From: Planctomycetota bacterium
GTDB taxonomy: Bacteria; Planctomycetota; Phycisphaerae; Phycisphaerales; SM1A02
Direction: 5' to 3'
Assembly: GCA_022566535.1 (NCBI GenBank)
Contig: JADFIR010000015.1
Span: 1-58,863, forward strand
DNA length: 58,863 nt
Shown here: one piece after another, positions 42,390 to 53,017 of the stretch
Position numbering within the stretch: position 1 is the first letter of the stretch
How the letters are laid out: each line of letters opens with the position of its first letter
Translations under genes and position numbers: made by a program
The notes under the pieces: model-generated
What the model was told of the DNA's origin: nothing
What the model saw: the letters and a program-made list of their open reading frames with translations, nothing else
Databases searched by the model: none

Positions 42390-43784
42390 ATGTCCACTTC
42401 GCCGACGCTGGCCGAACCGAAAGCCGACCTCTCCACCGCTCAGCCCGCTGCCGGCGGCGAGATTTCCGCCGAAACGTTGCAGCGCTTTGGAGCCGAGTTC
42501 GGGGCAGAACCCGCCTACCGTATCGCCCAGAACGCGGTTACGCAGACCACGGTCGATGACGTGGCGCTGAACCGTTCCGTCGTCACCAGCACCGACCACA
42601 CCTTCTCGCATCTGCTCGATGATTGGGAGGTCACGAATCAGAAAAAGTCCGGCCGGTGCTGGATGTTCGCCGGCCTCAACCTGTTCCGCGTTGGGGCGAT
42701 GAAGAAGATGAACCTCAAGGAGTTTGAGCTCAGCCAGAACTACACGCTCTTCTGGGACAAGCTCGAACGGGCCAATTTCTTCCTCGAAGCGATCATCGAG
42801 ACCGCAGACAAACCGGTCGATGACCGCACCGTGGCATTCCTGCTCGAACGGCCGCTGGATGATGGCGGGCAGTGGAACATGTTCATCAACATCATTAAGA
42901 AGCACGGCCTCGTGCCCAAGGCGTTCATGCCAGAGACGGAGAGCTCCTCGAACACCAGGCAGATGAACAATATTCTGCTTGCAATGCTCCGTAAGGGCGC
43001 AAAGAATCTTCGTGATCTACGGGCCAGCGGAGCGCCGATCGAAGCAGCCCGTGCCGCCAAGCTCGAAATTCTTAAGGTCGTCCACCGCATCCTCTGCATT
43101 CACCTCGGCACGCCGCCGGACCGCTTCGACTGGCAGTGGAACGACAAGGACAAGAACTTCCATCGCGACGGCGAGATGACGCCGCAGCAGTTCGCCCAAC
43201 GGTACATTGAGTTGCCCATCGACGAGTACGTGTGTCTTGTGCACGACCCCCGCGACACCAGCCCAATCGGCCGGACGTTCACCGTGCAGCACTTGGGCAA
43301 CGTCGTCGGCGGCGAGATCGTCAAGTACCTCAACGTCGAGATCGACCTGATGAGGGACATCGTCATGCGAACGATCATGGACGGTGAGCCGGTGTGGTTC
43401 GGCTGCGATGTCGGCAAGATGATGCGCCGCGACCTGGGGATCTGGGACGCCAACCTTTTCGAGTTCGACAATCTCTATGGCACGACGTTCGCCGTCGACA
43501 AGGAGGCCCGTCTCAACTACCACCAGACCCTCATGACCCACGCCATGCTCTTTACCGGCGTCGATGTGGTCGATTCCCGACCGCGGCGCTGGCGGGTCGA
43601 GAACTCCTGGGGCGATGAGAGCGGCAAGAAGGGCTTTTTCGTCATGAACGATTCGTGGTTCGGCGAACACATGTTTGAGATCGCCGCACGAAAGAGTGCT
43701 CTTCCGGCAGACCTACAGGAAGCGGTCGATCTCGAGCCGATCGTGCTGCCGCCGTGGGACCCCATGGGGTCGCTGGCGCGGTAG
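42390..43784 (+). CDS. pepC: Aminopeptidase C / bleomycin hydrolase (peptidase C1B)
   Basis: A 464-residue cytosolic cysteine aminopeptidase. The triad is visible: Cys in KKSGRCWMFAGLN, His in TLMTHAMLFTGV and Asn in RVENSWGDESGKKGFFVM. Family segments ELSQNYTLFWDKLERANFFL and DDGGQWNMFINIIKKHGLVP match PepC closely. The first 35 residues are a variable extension. AAGGA lies 9 bases before ATG 42390. An intrinsic terminator follows the stop. It trims N-terminal residues from peptides. Confidence 0.94.
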   Translation: MSTSPTLAEPKADLSTAQPAAGGEISAETLQRFGAEFGAEPAYRIAQNAVTQTTVDDVALNRSVVTSTDHTFSHLLDDWEVTNQKKSGRCWMFAGLNLFRVGAMKKMNLKEFELSQNYTLFWDKLERANFFLEAIIETADKPVDDRTVAFLLERPLDDGGQWNMFINIIKKHGLVPKAFMPETESSSNTRQMNNILLAMLRKGAKNLRDLRASGAPIEAARAAKLEILKVVHRILCIHLGTPPDRFDWQWNDKDKNFHRDGEMTPQQFAQRYIELPIDEYVCLVHDPRDTSPIGRTFTVQHLGNVVGGEIVKYLNVEIDLMRDIVMRTIMDGEPVWFGCDVGKMMRRDLGIWDANLFEFDNLYGTTFAVDKEARLNYHQTLMTHAMLFTGVDVVDSRPRRWRVENSWGDESGKKGFFVMNDSWFGEHMFEIAARKSALPADLQEAVDLEPIVLPPWDPMGSLAR

Positions 43785-43791
43785 CAATTAG

Positions 43792-43813
43792 CCCCCGGCT
43801 TGCCGGGGGTTTG
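43792..43813 (+). terminator. Intrinsic terminator after pepC
   Basis: CCCCCGG at 43792-43798 and CCGGGGG at 43803-43809 form a perfect stem with loop CTTG, followed by TTT. It sits 8 bases after the pepC stop and just before the convergent mqnP stop, so it may serve both strands. Confidence 0.7.
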
Positions 43814-43821
43814 CGATGTCT

Positions 43822-44751
43822 TCACGCCAGAATATCCGCCACGCCCAGCGCGCCGAGCAGACAACTGATGACCCCGTTGAGGGTGAAGAACGCCAGGGCG
43901 ATCTTGGTCGTGCCCCACCGCGCGACGGTGAGGTGTTCATAGGTCAACAGCCCGAACATTACGGTGACGCCGATTGAGAACAGCCAGGCGAACCGCGGAT
44001 CGAGCCACGCCGCTGCGATGAGGCACACCACGGCCGCCGCGTGCAGCCTGCGGCTGACCCACATCGCGCCGCCGGTTCCGAGCCTCATCGGCATACTGAA
44101 AAGCCCTTGCTGCCTGTCGATCTCGACATCCTGCAGGGCGTAAATGATGTCGAACCCGGCGACCCAGCACAGCACCATGCCCGCGAGCAGCCAAAGCGCT
44201 GGCTGCTGAACCAGGGCCTGCGGCTGCACCGCCAGCGCGGCCGCCAGCGGGCTGATCGCCAGCGATGATCCCAGGTACAGATGAGACAGGGACGTGAACC
44301 GTTTGAGTAGTGGATACAGACTCAGCCACGCCAGCACAGGCAGCCCCAGCCCCGCCGGCCACCAGTTGCCGTACATGACCCCGAACGCCAGGCACACGGC
44401 CATGAAGCCCGTCGCGCTACTACAAAGCACCGCAAGCGCCGCCTTCACCGACAGCCGGCCACTCGGCAGGGCTCTCGCTGCCGTTCGTGGATTATCCTGG
44501 TCGATGTGTTGGTCCAGCAGCCGGTTGGCGAGCATCGCCACCGTGCGGGCGAAGACCATCGCCACCACCACCAACGCCAATTGCCCGCTGAAGCGCGACC
44601 AGTCGATAGCAGCGGCGCCTTGAAAGCTTCCGGGGGCAGCCATGAACGACGCCAGCACGGCAAAGGGCAGCGCGAAGACGCTGTGACTCAGCTTGATATC
44701 CGCCGCAATGACCCCAGCGGTGCGCAGCGGTGTGGGGGCGGCCGTCGCCAT
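43822..44751 (-). CDS. mqnP: UbiA-family prenyltransferase, probable MqnP of the futalosine pathway
   Basis: A 309-residue membrane prenyltransferase with eight or nine helices. Prenyl-diphosphate motifs are NRLLDQHIDQDNPRTAARAL (N-x3-D-x3-D) and ALQDVEIDRQQGLFSMP (D-x3-D). The N-terminal ADIKLSHSVFALPFAVLASF and RTAARALPSG match the UbiA/MqnP subgroup used in menaquinone synthesis by the futalosine route more than UbiA proper. Other mqn genes are not in the window, so the substrate is inferred. ATG 44751 has AGGA 8 bases upstream; ATG 44760 is also possible. Confidence 0.85.
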   Translation of the reverse strand: MATAAPTPLRTAGVIAADIKLSHSVFALPFAVLASFMAAPGSFQGAAAIDWSRFSGQLALVVVAMVFARTVAMLANRLLDQHIDQDNPRTAARALPSGRLSVKAALAVLCSSATGFMAVCLAFGVMYGNWWPAGLGLPVLAWLSLYPLLKRFTSLSHLYLGSSLAISPLAAALAVQPQALVQQPALWLLAGMVLCWVAGFDIIYALQDVEIDRQQGLFSMPMRLGTGGAMWVSRRLHAAAVVCLIAAAWLDPRFAWLFSIGVTVMFGLLTYEHLTVARWGTTKIALAFFTLNGVISCLLGALGVADILA

Positions 44752-44800
44752 GGCCGCCATCCTAGTTGCAACGGCTGGGGCGGTGAGCCGCGCGCAAGGC

Positions 44801-45424
44801 TTACAGGGCCGCCAACAGCGACCGGGCTCGTTGCTCGATCGTGTCGAACCGGCCGGCGGCCAGATCGTCGGGATCAAACAGGCTGGTGACGAAGCCCACG
44901 GCGAAGGCGCCTGCTTGCAGGTACGCCGCGGCGTTGGATTCATCGACGCCGCTGGTGGGAACGATCCGCAAGAAGGGCATCGGGCCGAGGCAGGCCTTGA
45001 CGTAGGTCGGGCCGATCCCCGGGGCAGGGAAGAGCTTTTGTAATGAAGCACCGGCGCGATGCGCCCGCAGCATTTCCGTCGGGGTGTGGGTGCCGGGCAT
45101 CATGGCCACGCCGAGTGATCTCGCGGCCTCGATCACCGCTTCATCGATGACCGGCGAAACCAGGAAGGCCGCCCCGGCGTCCACCGCTGCATGGGCGTCA
45201 TCCGCGCTTAGCACTGTTCCCGCACCTACGACAATACCTTGGCGCTTCGAGAACTCGCCGATCAACTCCAGCGCGGTGGGCGTCGTCAGTGTGAACTCGA
45301 TCACCTTGAAGCCGCCACGCAGCGCCGCGTCCATCGCCGGCTTCGCCGCCTGGCCAATCGACGTCCGCAGGATCGCAGAGGCTTTGTGCGCGTGAAGGAA
45401 CGAAACAAACTCTTCAGGGCGCAT
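44801..45424 (-). CDS. eda: KDPG/KHG aldolase
   Basis: A 207-residue class I aldolase. It splits 2-keto-3-deoxy-6-phosphogluconate or 4-hydroxy-2-oxoglutarate to pyruvate and a second carbonyl. Key parts are GFKVIEFTLTTPTALELI (Glu of the general acid/base), VVGAGTVLSADDAHAAVDAG, FLVSPVIDEAVIEAARSLG, PGTHTPTEMLRAHRAGA and LQKLFPAP, whose Lys forms the Schiff base. The start ATG 45424 has AGGA 8 bases upstream; ATG 45469, overlapping the stop of the phosphatase gene, is an alternative. Its neighbour mqnP is unrelated in function. Confidence 0.93.
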   Translation of the reverse strand: MRPEEFVSFLHAHKASAILRTSIGQAAKPAMDAALRGGFKVIEFTLTTPTALELIGEFSKRQGIVVGAGTVLSADDAHAAVDAGAAFLVSPVIDEAVIEAARSLGVAMMPGTHTPTEMLRAHRAGASLQKLFPAPGIGPTYVKACLGPMPFLRIVPTSGVDESNAAAYLQAGAFAVGFVTSLFDPDDLAAGRFDTIEQRARSLLAAL

Positions 45425-45461
45425 TGCGGAGGTCCTGCGCGGCCATGTGCGGGCGGGAAGC

Positions 45462-46439
45462 TCAGTCATCGTTTGGTTGCTTGCCGCCCCAGCGCCAGTT
45501 CAGACGATTGAAGAACGTTCCGCCGATGGTCTCGACGCGAACCTCCGGCCAGGCGATCGGGGGGGTGCCTGGTCTGAGCCTCTCCACGATCATCTTCAAC
45601 ATCCGACCCATCGACGCGATCCGATCAGACATGGTCATGCGCGGCAACGTGCCGTTGTGGCGCAGCGTCAAGATGGTCACATCGTCCTCGGCCGGTGCTC
45701 CGCCGCGATGGTCCTCAACGGCCTGTAACAGATCGCGAATCAGTTTGTTCGGCTGCTTGGGATCGAGACCTTGGGCGATCTGTAGCAATCCGTCCTCACC
45801 AATCTGCTTGCCCTGGGCGTCTCGCGATTCGATGAGCGAGTCGGTGTAGATCAGGACCAGATCATCCCTGCGGAGCCGCACGCCGAATTGCGGGTATCGC
45901 GTCGGTTCAATCACCCCCAGCGGCAGGTTGACCGCGCCATCATCGTCGCCGTCATGTCGGTCGTGGAAAAGGTGCTGCCATTGTTTCTTGCGCGCTCGAT
46001 ACCACAACGGCCGCGGGTGGCCGGCGTTGCAGGTCACCAACACCGCGGTCGGCGCCCAGAAGGTCGCGGCAATCGAGGTGGCAAACCCGCCTTCCCTGCC
46101 GATGTGCGCGAACTCGCGGTTCACCGCCTCAATGAACCGCGTCTGGTCAAGGTAGTTGATGTACCGACGCATCAGCGTGCGCAGATTGGCGGCGATCGCT
46201 GAGACGGCCGTCCCGTGTCCGCTTACATCGGCGATCAGCATGCGCGTGATCCGGCCGCTGGCGCAATTCGAGACAAAATGCACGTCGCCGCCGCTTGGGT
46301 CGTCCTTGTACGGCCGGCTATAGATCCAGGCATCCAGGCCGGGCATCACCGCGCCGTTGTCGATCGCCTCATTGCCGCCCCAGACCTCCATGCACTGCAT
46401 GCGGTGGGTGTCGGGGCTTTGGTCAGTGTCGGCGGCCAT
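45462..46439 (-). CDS. SpoIIE/PP2C-type Ser/Thr phosphatase
   Basis: A 325-residue soluble phosphatase. Metal-binding motifs are SGGDVHFVS, MLIADVSGHGTAVSAIAANL, YTDSLIESRDAQGKQIGEDG and GGAPAEDDVTILTLR. It has no sensor domain, only a 40-residue N-terminus and a C-terminal extension of about 50 residues (RMLKMIVERLRPGTPP). In bacteria such enzymes dephosphorylate anti-anti-sigma factors (STAS) in partner-switching stress pathways. No STAS or RsbW gene is adjacent. GGGGAG is 7 bases before ATG 46439. It overlaps the possible early start of eda. Confidence 0.9.
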   Translation of the reverse strand: MAADTDQSPDTHRMQCMEVWGGNEAIDNGAVMPGLDAWIYSRPYKDDPSGGDVHFVSNCASGRITRMLIADVSGHGTAVSAIAANLRTLMRRYINYLDQTRFIEAVNREFAHIGREGGFATSIAATFWAPTAVLVTCNAGHPRPLWYRARKKQWQHLFHDRHDGDDDGAVNLPLGVIEPTRYPQFGVRLRRDDLVLIYTDSLIESRDAQGKQIGEDGLLQIAQGLDPKQPNKLIRDLLQAVEDHRGGAPAEDDVTILTLRHNGTLPRMTMSDRIASMGRMLKMIVERLRPGTPPIAWPEVRVETIGGTFFNRLNWRWGGKQPNDD

Positions 46440-46655
46440 ACGCGAACTCCCCAACAACCAAGCCTACTGCCGAGGAAACCACAAGCGGACCCGATCGGTT
46501 CAGTTCAATCCTGCCGGCGGCCATAATAATGAACCGCATCGCGGGCAGATTGATTCGCACCGATTCGATTTGGCAACACGGCACCCGGACTCCTGAAGTC
46601 CCACGGACGGGAAACCGTGGGCTTGGATTGCTTCTGATAGCCGACGGCGAAGGGC

Positions 46656-48182
<1,527 letters not shown>

Positions 48183-48271
48183 GAGTCTCCGGGGCGTGGA
48201 ATCTGGAGGCCCGGCAGCTCTATCGGCGTTTGAACCACACGATTTACGCCGATGCGAAGCAATCGCACCGG

Positions 48272-48303
48272 ATTCATCCATCTATCCGAATGAACAGATG
48301 AAT
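48272..48303. promoter_or_regulatory. Inverted repeat upstream of ahcY, candidate operator
   Basis: ATTCATC at 48272-48278 and GATGAAT at 48297-48303 form a perfect 7-base dyad. The arms are followed by CATC/TATC steps with four-base periodicity. It lies 90-121 bases upstream of the ahcY start, in the stretch where a regulator such as SahR would bind. I recognised no SAM or SAH riboswitch consensus. Binding is unproven. Confidence 0.35.
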
Positions 48304-48396
48304 ACTAGCCGGTCTGGTCTCTCATGTCAATGCCGTTTCAGCCGCCGTCCCCGCAGGTCCATGGCTTAGTTCGCTCGTCCCTTGCCCGGGGTCGAG

Positions 48397-49194
48397 CTAG
48401 TAGAGCGAGACGGTCGTACCGTCGCGCAAACGCCCGCCCGGCTGCTCTCGCCCCAGCTCCCTGTCGAACAGCCACCACTGCTGGGGTGTCGCCAGCCGCA
48501 GTGTGAGCCACCGTCGCAGCGATGGCGACACCCGGGGCTGGACCGGCCTATCCGTCACCCAATCATCCATCATGCATGCCCACGCCACGGGCAGGAGCGA
48601 TCGCCTGATGTGAACCGGATCCAGCCCGTACCACCGCGCCTCGGGCTCTATAAGGTCGACGCCCCGCTCGTGCCCCAGTTCGCGCAAGCGATCGTTGAGC
48701 TGCGTCGCGGTGGACACGGCGTCCGTTTGCGAGAGCCGGGTGCCTGGAAACAAGAGTGTCCTGGCCACCTCGTAGCGCCATCGCGACAACCGCTTGAGGC
48801 TGGCCATCGGCAACAAGGTCATGGCGATCCGGGCCTGGGCTTCGAGAAGTCGATCCATGCACGTCTGAATCCACCCGAGGATCGACGGCACCGAAGCGCC
48901 GTACATCACATCGTTGCCGATGTCGGTCAATAGCGCATAGGTGGGCCGGCCGCCGCCGTGGGGCAGCGCGTCCCACAAGCCGCAATCCACAATGCCGGGC
49001 AGGCTCCGCCCCAGCACGCGGCTGCGCTGGCCGTACGATCGGCCGTGCCCCATCGCGATCAACAGCTCCAGCGGAGTGCCCAGGATCGCTTGGGCGACCC
49101 CGACAGCCCTCGAAATCCCGCGCGTCAGATTGCTCGCACCGAGCAGGACGACTCGAGGCCGTGATGTCAGCTGTGACTCTGCCGGAGCACTCAT
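48397..49194 (-). CDS. SGNH/GDSL-like hydrolase
   Basis: A 265-residue soluble protein. Block I is replaced by RVVLLGASNLTRGISRAVGV, where Ser follows GA as in GDS-type lipases. TYALLTDIGNDVMYGASVP carries the block-III Gly-x-Asn-Asp and GLDPVHIRRSL the block-V Asp-x-x-His. The catalytic Ser, Asn, Asp and His are thus plausible. Substrate (ester, sugar acetyl) is unknown. ATG 49194 is preferred. It is divergent from the M28 peptidase gene. Confidence 0.72.
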   Translation of the reverse strand: MSAPAESQLTSRPRVVLLGASNLTRGISRAVGVAQAILGTPLELLIAMGHGRSYGQRSRVLGRSLPGIVDCGLWDALPHGGGRPTYALLTDIGNDVMYGASVPSILGWIQTCMDRLLEAQARIAMTLLPMASLKRLSRWRYEVARTLLFPGTRLSQTDAVSTATQLNDRLRELGHERGVDLIEPEARWYGLDPVHIRRSLLPVAWACMMDDWVTDRPVQPRVSPSLRRWLTLRLATPQQWWLFDRELGREQPGGRLRDGTTVSLY

Positions 49195-49322
49195 CTGCTG
49201 ACCGATACAGTATTCCTTTCGACGGCAACGCGTTGGGCTCGCATATGGATGAATCACGGGGTCTGCGTGGGGAGCATGCCCGGAGGTCGTTCGTGGCCGC
49301 GACCAAGGTATTTAGAATCCGC

Positions 49323-50351
49323 ATGATTACTCGCGGGGCCATCAAGCGTCTCGCGTTACTGTTGGCGGTCTTCATTACGTGCCTGGGTTGGGGATACTGG
49401 TCCATGATCCGAATGCCCGGTCAGACTTATCACGGGGCGCTCCCTCCACTTACAGGCGCCCAGGCAGCATTGGGCGATGCGCTCAAGCGAGACGTCGATG
49501 TGCTCGCGGGGCGGATCGGTGAGCGAAACCTCAACCGGTACGAGAGCCTGACCGCGGCGGCGCAATTCATCGAAGCGTCGCTCGCGGACGCCGGATACGA
49601 CGTTGAGCGACAGGAGTACGAGGTCGCCGGCCGAACCTGCGTCAATATCGAAGCTGAGATTCCAGGCGAGAGGCGCGAGGGTGAAATCGTCATCGTCGGC
49701 GCCCATTATGATTCGGTGTACGGCTGTCCCGGGGCGAACGACAACGCCAGCGGGGTGGCGGCGACCCTCGCCGTCGCCCGCGCGTTTGTCGGCCGGGACC
49801 TCGCCCGGACGCTACGGCTCGTGTTCTTTGTCAATGAAGAGCCGCCCTACTTTCAGACGCAGCGCATGGGCAGTTGGGTGTACGCGAGGCGGTGCCGGCA
49901 GCGCGGCGAGAACATCGTGGCGATGATCAGCCTGGAAACGATCGGCTACTACCGCGACGAGAAAGGCAGCCAGCGCTATCCGTTTCCGATCGGCTTGGCG
50001 TATCCATCGACCGGCAACTTCATCGCCTTTGTGGGCAACTATTCATCGCGCCGTTTGGTGCGGCAGGTCGTCGGCTCGTTTCGACAGCACGCCCGGTTCC
50101 CTTGCGAAGGTGGAGCCATCCCCGGGTTCGTACCCGGCATCGGCTGGTCGGACCACTGGGCGTTCTGGCAGGAAGGCTACCCGGCGATGATGGTCACCGA
50201 CACAGCGCCGTTTCGCTACCCGCACTACCACCAGCCGACTGACACGCCGGATAAGCTCGATTACGACCGCATGGCCCGGGTGGTCGAAGGATTGACGGCA
50301 GTGATCGAAGACCTCACCACCCCCGCCGACTCGAACAAACGCAATCCCTGA
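49323..50351 (+). CDS. M28-family zinc aminopeptidase, membrane-anchored
   Basis: A 342-residue peptidase with an N-terminal signal anchor (AIKRLALLLAVFITCLGWGY). Zinc ligands are placed in VGAHYDSVYGCPGANDNASG (His, Asp), VFFVNEEPPYF (Glu pair), SLETIGYYRDE and PHYHQPTDTPDKL (His). It probably removes N-terminal residues from exported peptides or proteins. The start is uncertain; ATG 49323 puts the anchor near the N-terminus, and ATG 49245 would add 26 residues. Confidence 0.9.
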   Translation: MITRGAIKRLALLLAVFITCLGWGYWSMIRMPGQTYHGALPPLTGAQAALGDALKRDVDVLAGRIGERNLNRYESLTAAAQFIEASLADAGYDVERQEYEVAGRTCVNIEAEIPGERREGEIVIVGAHYDSVYGCPGANDNASGVAATLAVARAFVGRDLARTLRLVFFVNEEPPYFQTQRMGSWVYARRCRQRGENIVAMISLETIGYYRDEKGSQRYPFPIGLAYPSTGNFIAFVGNYSSRRLVRQVVGSFRQHARFPCEGGAIPGFVPGIGWSDHWAFWQEGYPAMMVTDTAPFRYPHYHQPTDTPDKLDYDRMARVVEGLTAVIEDLTTPADSNKRNP

Positions 50352-50388
50352 AGCCCACCCATTGCAATGGTGGGAATCTTCGAGATCG

Positions 50389-50799
50389 TCAACTCGCATC
50401 CGGCGACCAGAACTCCAACAGGTTGCCATCAGGATCGTAGAAGTAGTACGCGGTGGCTTTCATCCACTCGAAGCGCCTGGGCCCGTAGACCTCGATGCCG
50501 TGGGTGCGAAGGTGCTCCAGCGCCGCCGCCAGCTTCCCGCGCGGCACGGTGAACGCATAATGGATGCGCCCCCAGCGCTGGCCCGGCGGATGCGGCGAGT
50601 GCTCCTCAAACAGCAGCGGCCCTCGGTGCAAGGCGATCCGAGGGCTGCTGTACGATTCGCCCGTCCAAAACCACGCCCACTCATCATCCGCTTCGGTTGC
50701 CGGCGTCAGGCCGACCACCTCGCGATAGAAGCGCGCCGCCCTCGGAACATCCTCAACGATCAGCACAATCTCCGCCAGACCGATGCTGAACATGGGCAT
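50389..50799 (-). CDS. VOC/glyoxalase-family protein
   Basis: A 136-residue protein of the vicinal oxygen chelate fold: IGLAEIVLIVEDVPRAARFY, REVVGLTPATEADDEWAWFW, RIHYAFTVPRGKLAAALEHL, GIEVYGPRRFEWMKATAYYF and YDPDGNLLEFWSP. The last motif has the typical metal-ligand Glu. It matches bleomycin-resistance/glyoxalase-like dioxygenase relatives; substrate unknown. Convergent with the M28 gene, 37 bases apart. Confidence 0.88.
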   Translation of the reverse strand: MPMFSIGLAEIVLIVEDVPRAARFYREVVGLTPATEADDEWAWFWTGESYSSPRIALHRGPLLFEEHSPHPPGQRWGRIHYAFTVPRGKLAAALEHLRTHGIEVYGPRRFEWMKATAYYFYDPDGNLLEFWSPDAS

Positions 50800-50849
50800 A
50801 GTTCCATTTGCCTGCGAGTCTTGCGGGGCTGGTCGCGAGCCTGCGCAGC

Positions 50850-51830
50850 CTAGCCCTGCGGCCGTTTCCGCATGGTGGCCACGAACAGGCCGGGCCCCTT
50901 GGCGGTGGTATCGGGCCGAAGCGTGCGGTACCGCACATCCGACAGCCCCGCCGATTTCGCCCACTGGTTGATCTGCGGCTCGTCGAAACCCAGGTGGCAG
51001 TGACCCATCGTTTGCCTGAAGCTATCTCGATCGTGAGCAACCATGTCCACGATCATGGCGACGCTGTTTGCATTGGGACGATGCCGCAGGATGCGCGCGA
51101 CTTCGCGCATCATCTGATCCGGCTGGGGGATGTACACCATCACCAGAAAGGCAATCGCGGCATCGACCTCTCCGTCCGCGATCGGCAGGTCTGTCAGCTC
51201 ACCCTGACGGAACTCGATGTTGTCGTATCCGGCCAGGCGCCGGCGAGCGGCGTCGAGCAGGGCCGGCTCTCGATCGATCGCGATGACCCGGTTGACGATC
51301 GGGGCCAGGTTTTCAGCGGCAGCGCCGGTGCCGCAGCCGAGGTCAGCGAGCACCCAGGTCGGATCGAGGAAATGGAGCAGGGCTTCCGCGGTGAACGCCT
51401 CGCCGAAAAGCTCGCGGCGCAAGTGATCCCATTGGCCCCCGAGCCGCCCAAAGAACGCCTTGCTATCTGCCTGCCGATGTGCGAGCACTGAAGCGACACG
51501 CCGGTCGTCCTCTTGGAACGTCGGGGAGGAGCCGAGCTGGCTGCGGGCCACTCGCCATAACTGGCAGGCGTCTGGGCTCAGCGACTCATCGTCCATACGG
51601 TAAAGGCTGGCCGTTCCCTCGGTCCGCTTCATGATCCAACCGCCGTCGTGGAGCAGCTTGAGATGTCGGCTGACCGTCGATTGCGGAAGCTGAAGCACCT
51701 TGGCCAATTCGCCGACGCTCAGCTCCGTTGTTTCGAGCAGGCGCAGGATGCGCAGCCGGGCCAAGTCACCAAGAGCAGCCAGCCATCTCAACAGCCCCGA
51801 TTCGGTCGGGGTGTCGGAGGAAGCCGTCAC
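50850..51830 (-). CDS. ArsR-type HTH fused to SAM-dependent methyltransferase domain, SahR-like
   Basis: A 326-residue protein. The N-terminal winged HTH (about residues 10-90: LGDLARLRILRLLETTELSV, GELAKVLQLPQSTVSRHLKL) lacks the ArsR/SmtB metal-binding Cys motif. The C-terminal part is a Rossmann methyltransferase domain with VLADLGCGTGAAAENLAPIV, VIAIDREPALLDAARRRLA and QGELTDLPIADGEVDAAIAF. SahR regulators of the SAM cycle share this fusion and bind SAH with the methyltransferase-like part. ahcY (2.7 kb away) and metF (in the window) are SahR-type targets, so methyl-cycle control is likely by inference. The start is GTG 51830, 2 bases after the preceding stop. Confidence 0.82.
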   Translation of the reverse strand: MTASSDTPTESGLLRWLAALGDLARLRILRLLETTELSVGELAKVLQLPQSTVSRHLKLLHDGGWIMKRTEGTASLYRMDDESLSPDACQLWRVARSQLGSSPTFQEDDRRVASVLAHRQADSKAFFGRLGGQWDHLRRELFGEAFTAEALLHFLDPTWVLADLGCGTGAAAENLAPIVNRVIAIDREPALLDAARRRLAGYDNIEFRQGELTDLPIADGEVDAAIAFLVMVYIPQPDQMMREVARILRHRPNANSVAMIVDMVAHDRDSFRQTMGHCHLGFDEPQINQWAKSAGLSDVRYRTLRPDTTAKGPGLFVATMRKRPQG

Positions 51831-51832
51831 CG

Positions 51833-52483
51833 TCAGTTGCCCGGCGGAAGCGCAAGCGTCGGGCCGGGCACTTCGCCGAGGTCTCTGATTCGCTGCCTGA
51901 CGCGGTTGTCGCGCGGACTGACGCTGTAGGCCTGGCGCAGTCGGCGAAGAGCCAGGTCCACATCACCGAGGCGCAGGGCAAACGCGGCCGCCTCCAGGTA
52001 TGGCTCGACTGTTCGGCCATCATCGAACTCGATTGCCGCCTCCAACGCAACTTGCGCAGAATCAGGATCACTCAGATCAACTGCATAGCGCGCCAGCCGC
52101 AAATAGGCGTCTACGTTCTGCGTTGACTCGGCTCGCTCACGCAGAAACGCAAACAGCCGCGTCTCGTCGCCCTGCTGGTACATCGCTTCGGCGAGGGCAT
52201 CGGCGACATGCGAATCTTGGGGGCGGCGACTGTGGGCGATCTCCAGAGCATGGCGAGCCTCGGCCGGCTTGCCGATCTCCAGCAGGGATTGGCCGAGCCG
52301 ATAGTGGGCCTGCCAATCGCCGGGATATCGCGCGGTGATCTCGGCGTATTCCGGGGCCGCAGCGGCGTAGTCGCCGTGCTCAAATTGGAAATCGCCGCTG
52401 GCGCGGATCGTTTCGATCGGCCGCTCGCAGCCGATCAGAATCACCAAGCTCGCAAGGGTCAACACGGCCAATGGTTGTGACAT
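51833..52483 (-). CDS. TPR lipoprotein
   Basis: A 216-residue lipoprotein. ATG 52483 leads into a signal peptide ending ILIGC-ERP, a good lipobox. The mature part has TPR-like helices (FQFEHGDYAAAAPEYAEITA, WQAHYRLGQSLLEIGKPAEA, LALRRLRQAYSVSPRDNRVR). Probably an envelope protein-protein interaction platform. It is followed after 2 bases by the SahR-like gene, an operon with no obvious functional link. Confidence 0.75.
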   Translation of the reverse strand: MSQPLAVLTLASLVILIGCERPIETIRASGDFQFEHGDYAAAAPEYAEITARYPGDWQAHYRLGQSLLEIGKPAEARHALEIAHSRRPQDSHVADALAEAMYQQGDETRLFAFLRERAESTQNVDAYLRLARYAVDLSDPDSAQVALEAAIEFDDGRTVEPYLEAAAFALRLGDVDLALRRLRQAYSVSPRDNRVRQRIRDLGEVPGPTLALPPGN

Positions 52484-52573
52484 CGCAATGGACTCCGCAG
52501 GGTTGGATGGACGCGCATCATACCGACGACGCATCGGACGAGGCGGCCATCGACGGCCCTACCATGATTTCGG

Positions 52574-53017
52574 ATGAGTCAGCCCCTGACGCCAGCTCGC
52601 CGGACCATTCAATTGCTCCACAGCCTTGCCGATGGTTCCCGACACGTGGATTGGCTGATCGCGCAAGATCCGCGCGGCCGGGAGCCGCTCCTTACCTTCC
52701 GCGTTGGGCAGCGGATTGATCAATTGGCGGTGGGGCAACAACTTACGGCCAGGCGCGTCGCCGATCACCGCCCAGTCTACCTGGGCTACGAAGGGCCGAT
52801 CTCGGATAACCGCGGCTCGGTCAGCCGCCTATCGAGCGGAACCGTTATCTCGCTTGAACAGCAGCCCGACATCTGGCACCTGGAGGTCTCTTGGCACTCC
52901 CAGACGGGCGCGCCGCAGTATCAGCGGCTGAGGATGGAACGGGAGGGTCCAGATCAATGGACCATCGTTTGCACATCGAGGGACTCAAACAGCGGCACGG
53001 GACCCCGAGACCGCTGA
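52574..53017 (+). CDS. LigD 3'-phosphoesterase-like domain protein
   Basis: A 147-residue protein. SRHVDWLIAQDPRGREPLLT, FRVG, VADHRPVYLGYEGPISDNRG and SVSRLSSGTVISLEQQ follow the order of the LigD N-terminal phosphoesterase domain (His near the start, D-H-R/P and YEGxIxxxxG). The Glu in YEG and the His in SRHVDW are retained, but other catalytic residues are less clear, so end-trimming activity is uncertain. No ligase gene is nearby. Confidence 0.62.
   Translation: MSQPLTPARRTIQLLHSLADGSRHVDWLIAQDPRGREPLLTFRVGQRIDQLAVGQQLTARRVADHRPVYLGYEGPISDNRGSVSRLSSGTVISLEQQPDIWHLEVSWHSQTGAPQYQRLRMEREGPDQWTIVCTSRDSNSGTGPRDR

Noticed and set aside
48183..48396. SAM or SAH riboswitch before ahcY
   Set aside because: I could not match any riboswitch consensus. 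Only a simple dyad is visible.
48563..49405. 280-codon minus-strand frame overlapping the GDSL hydrolase
   Set aside because: It is another frame of the same strand; the GDSL frame carries recognisable motifs.
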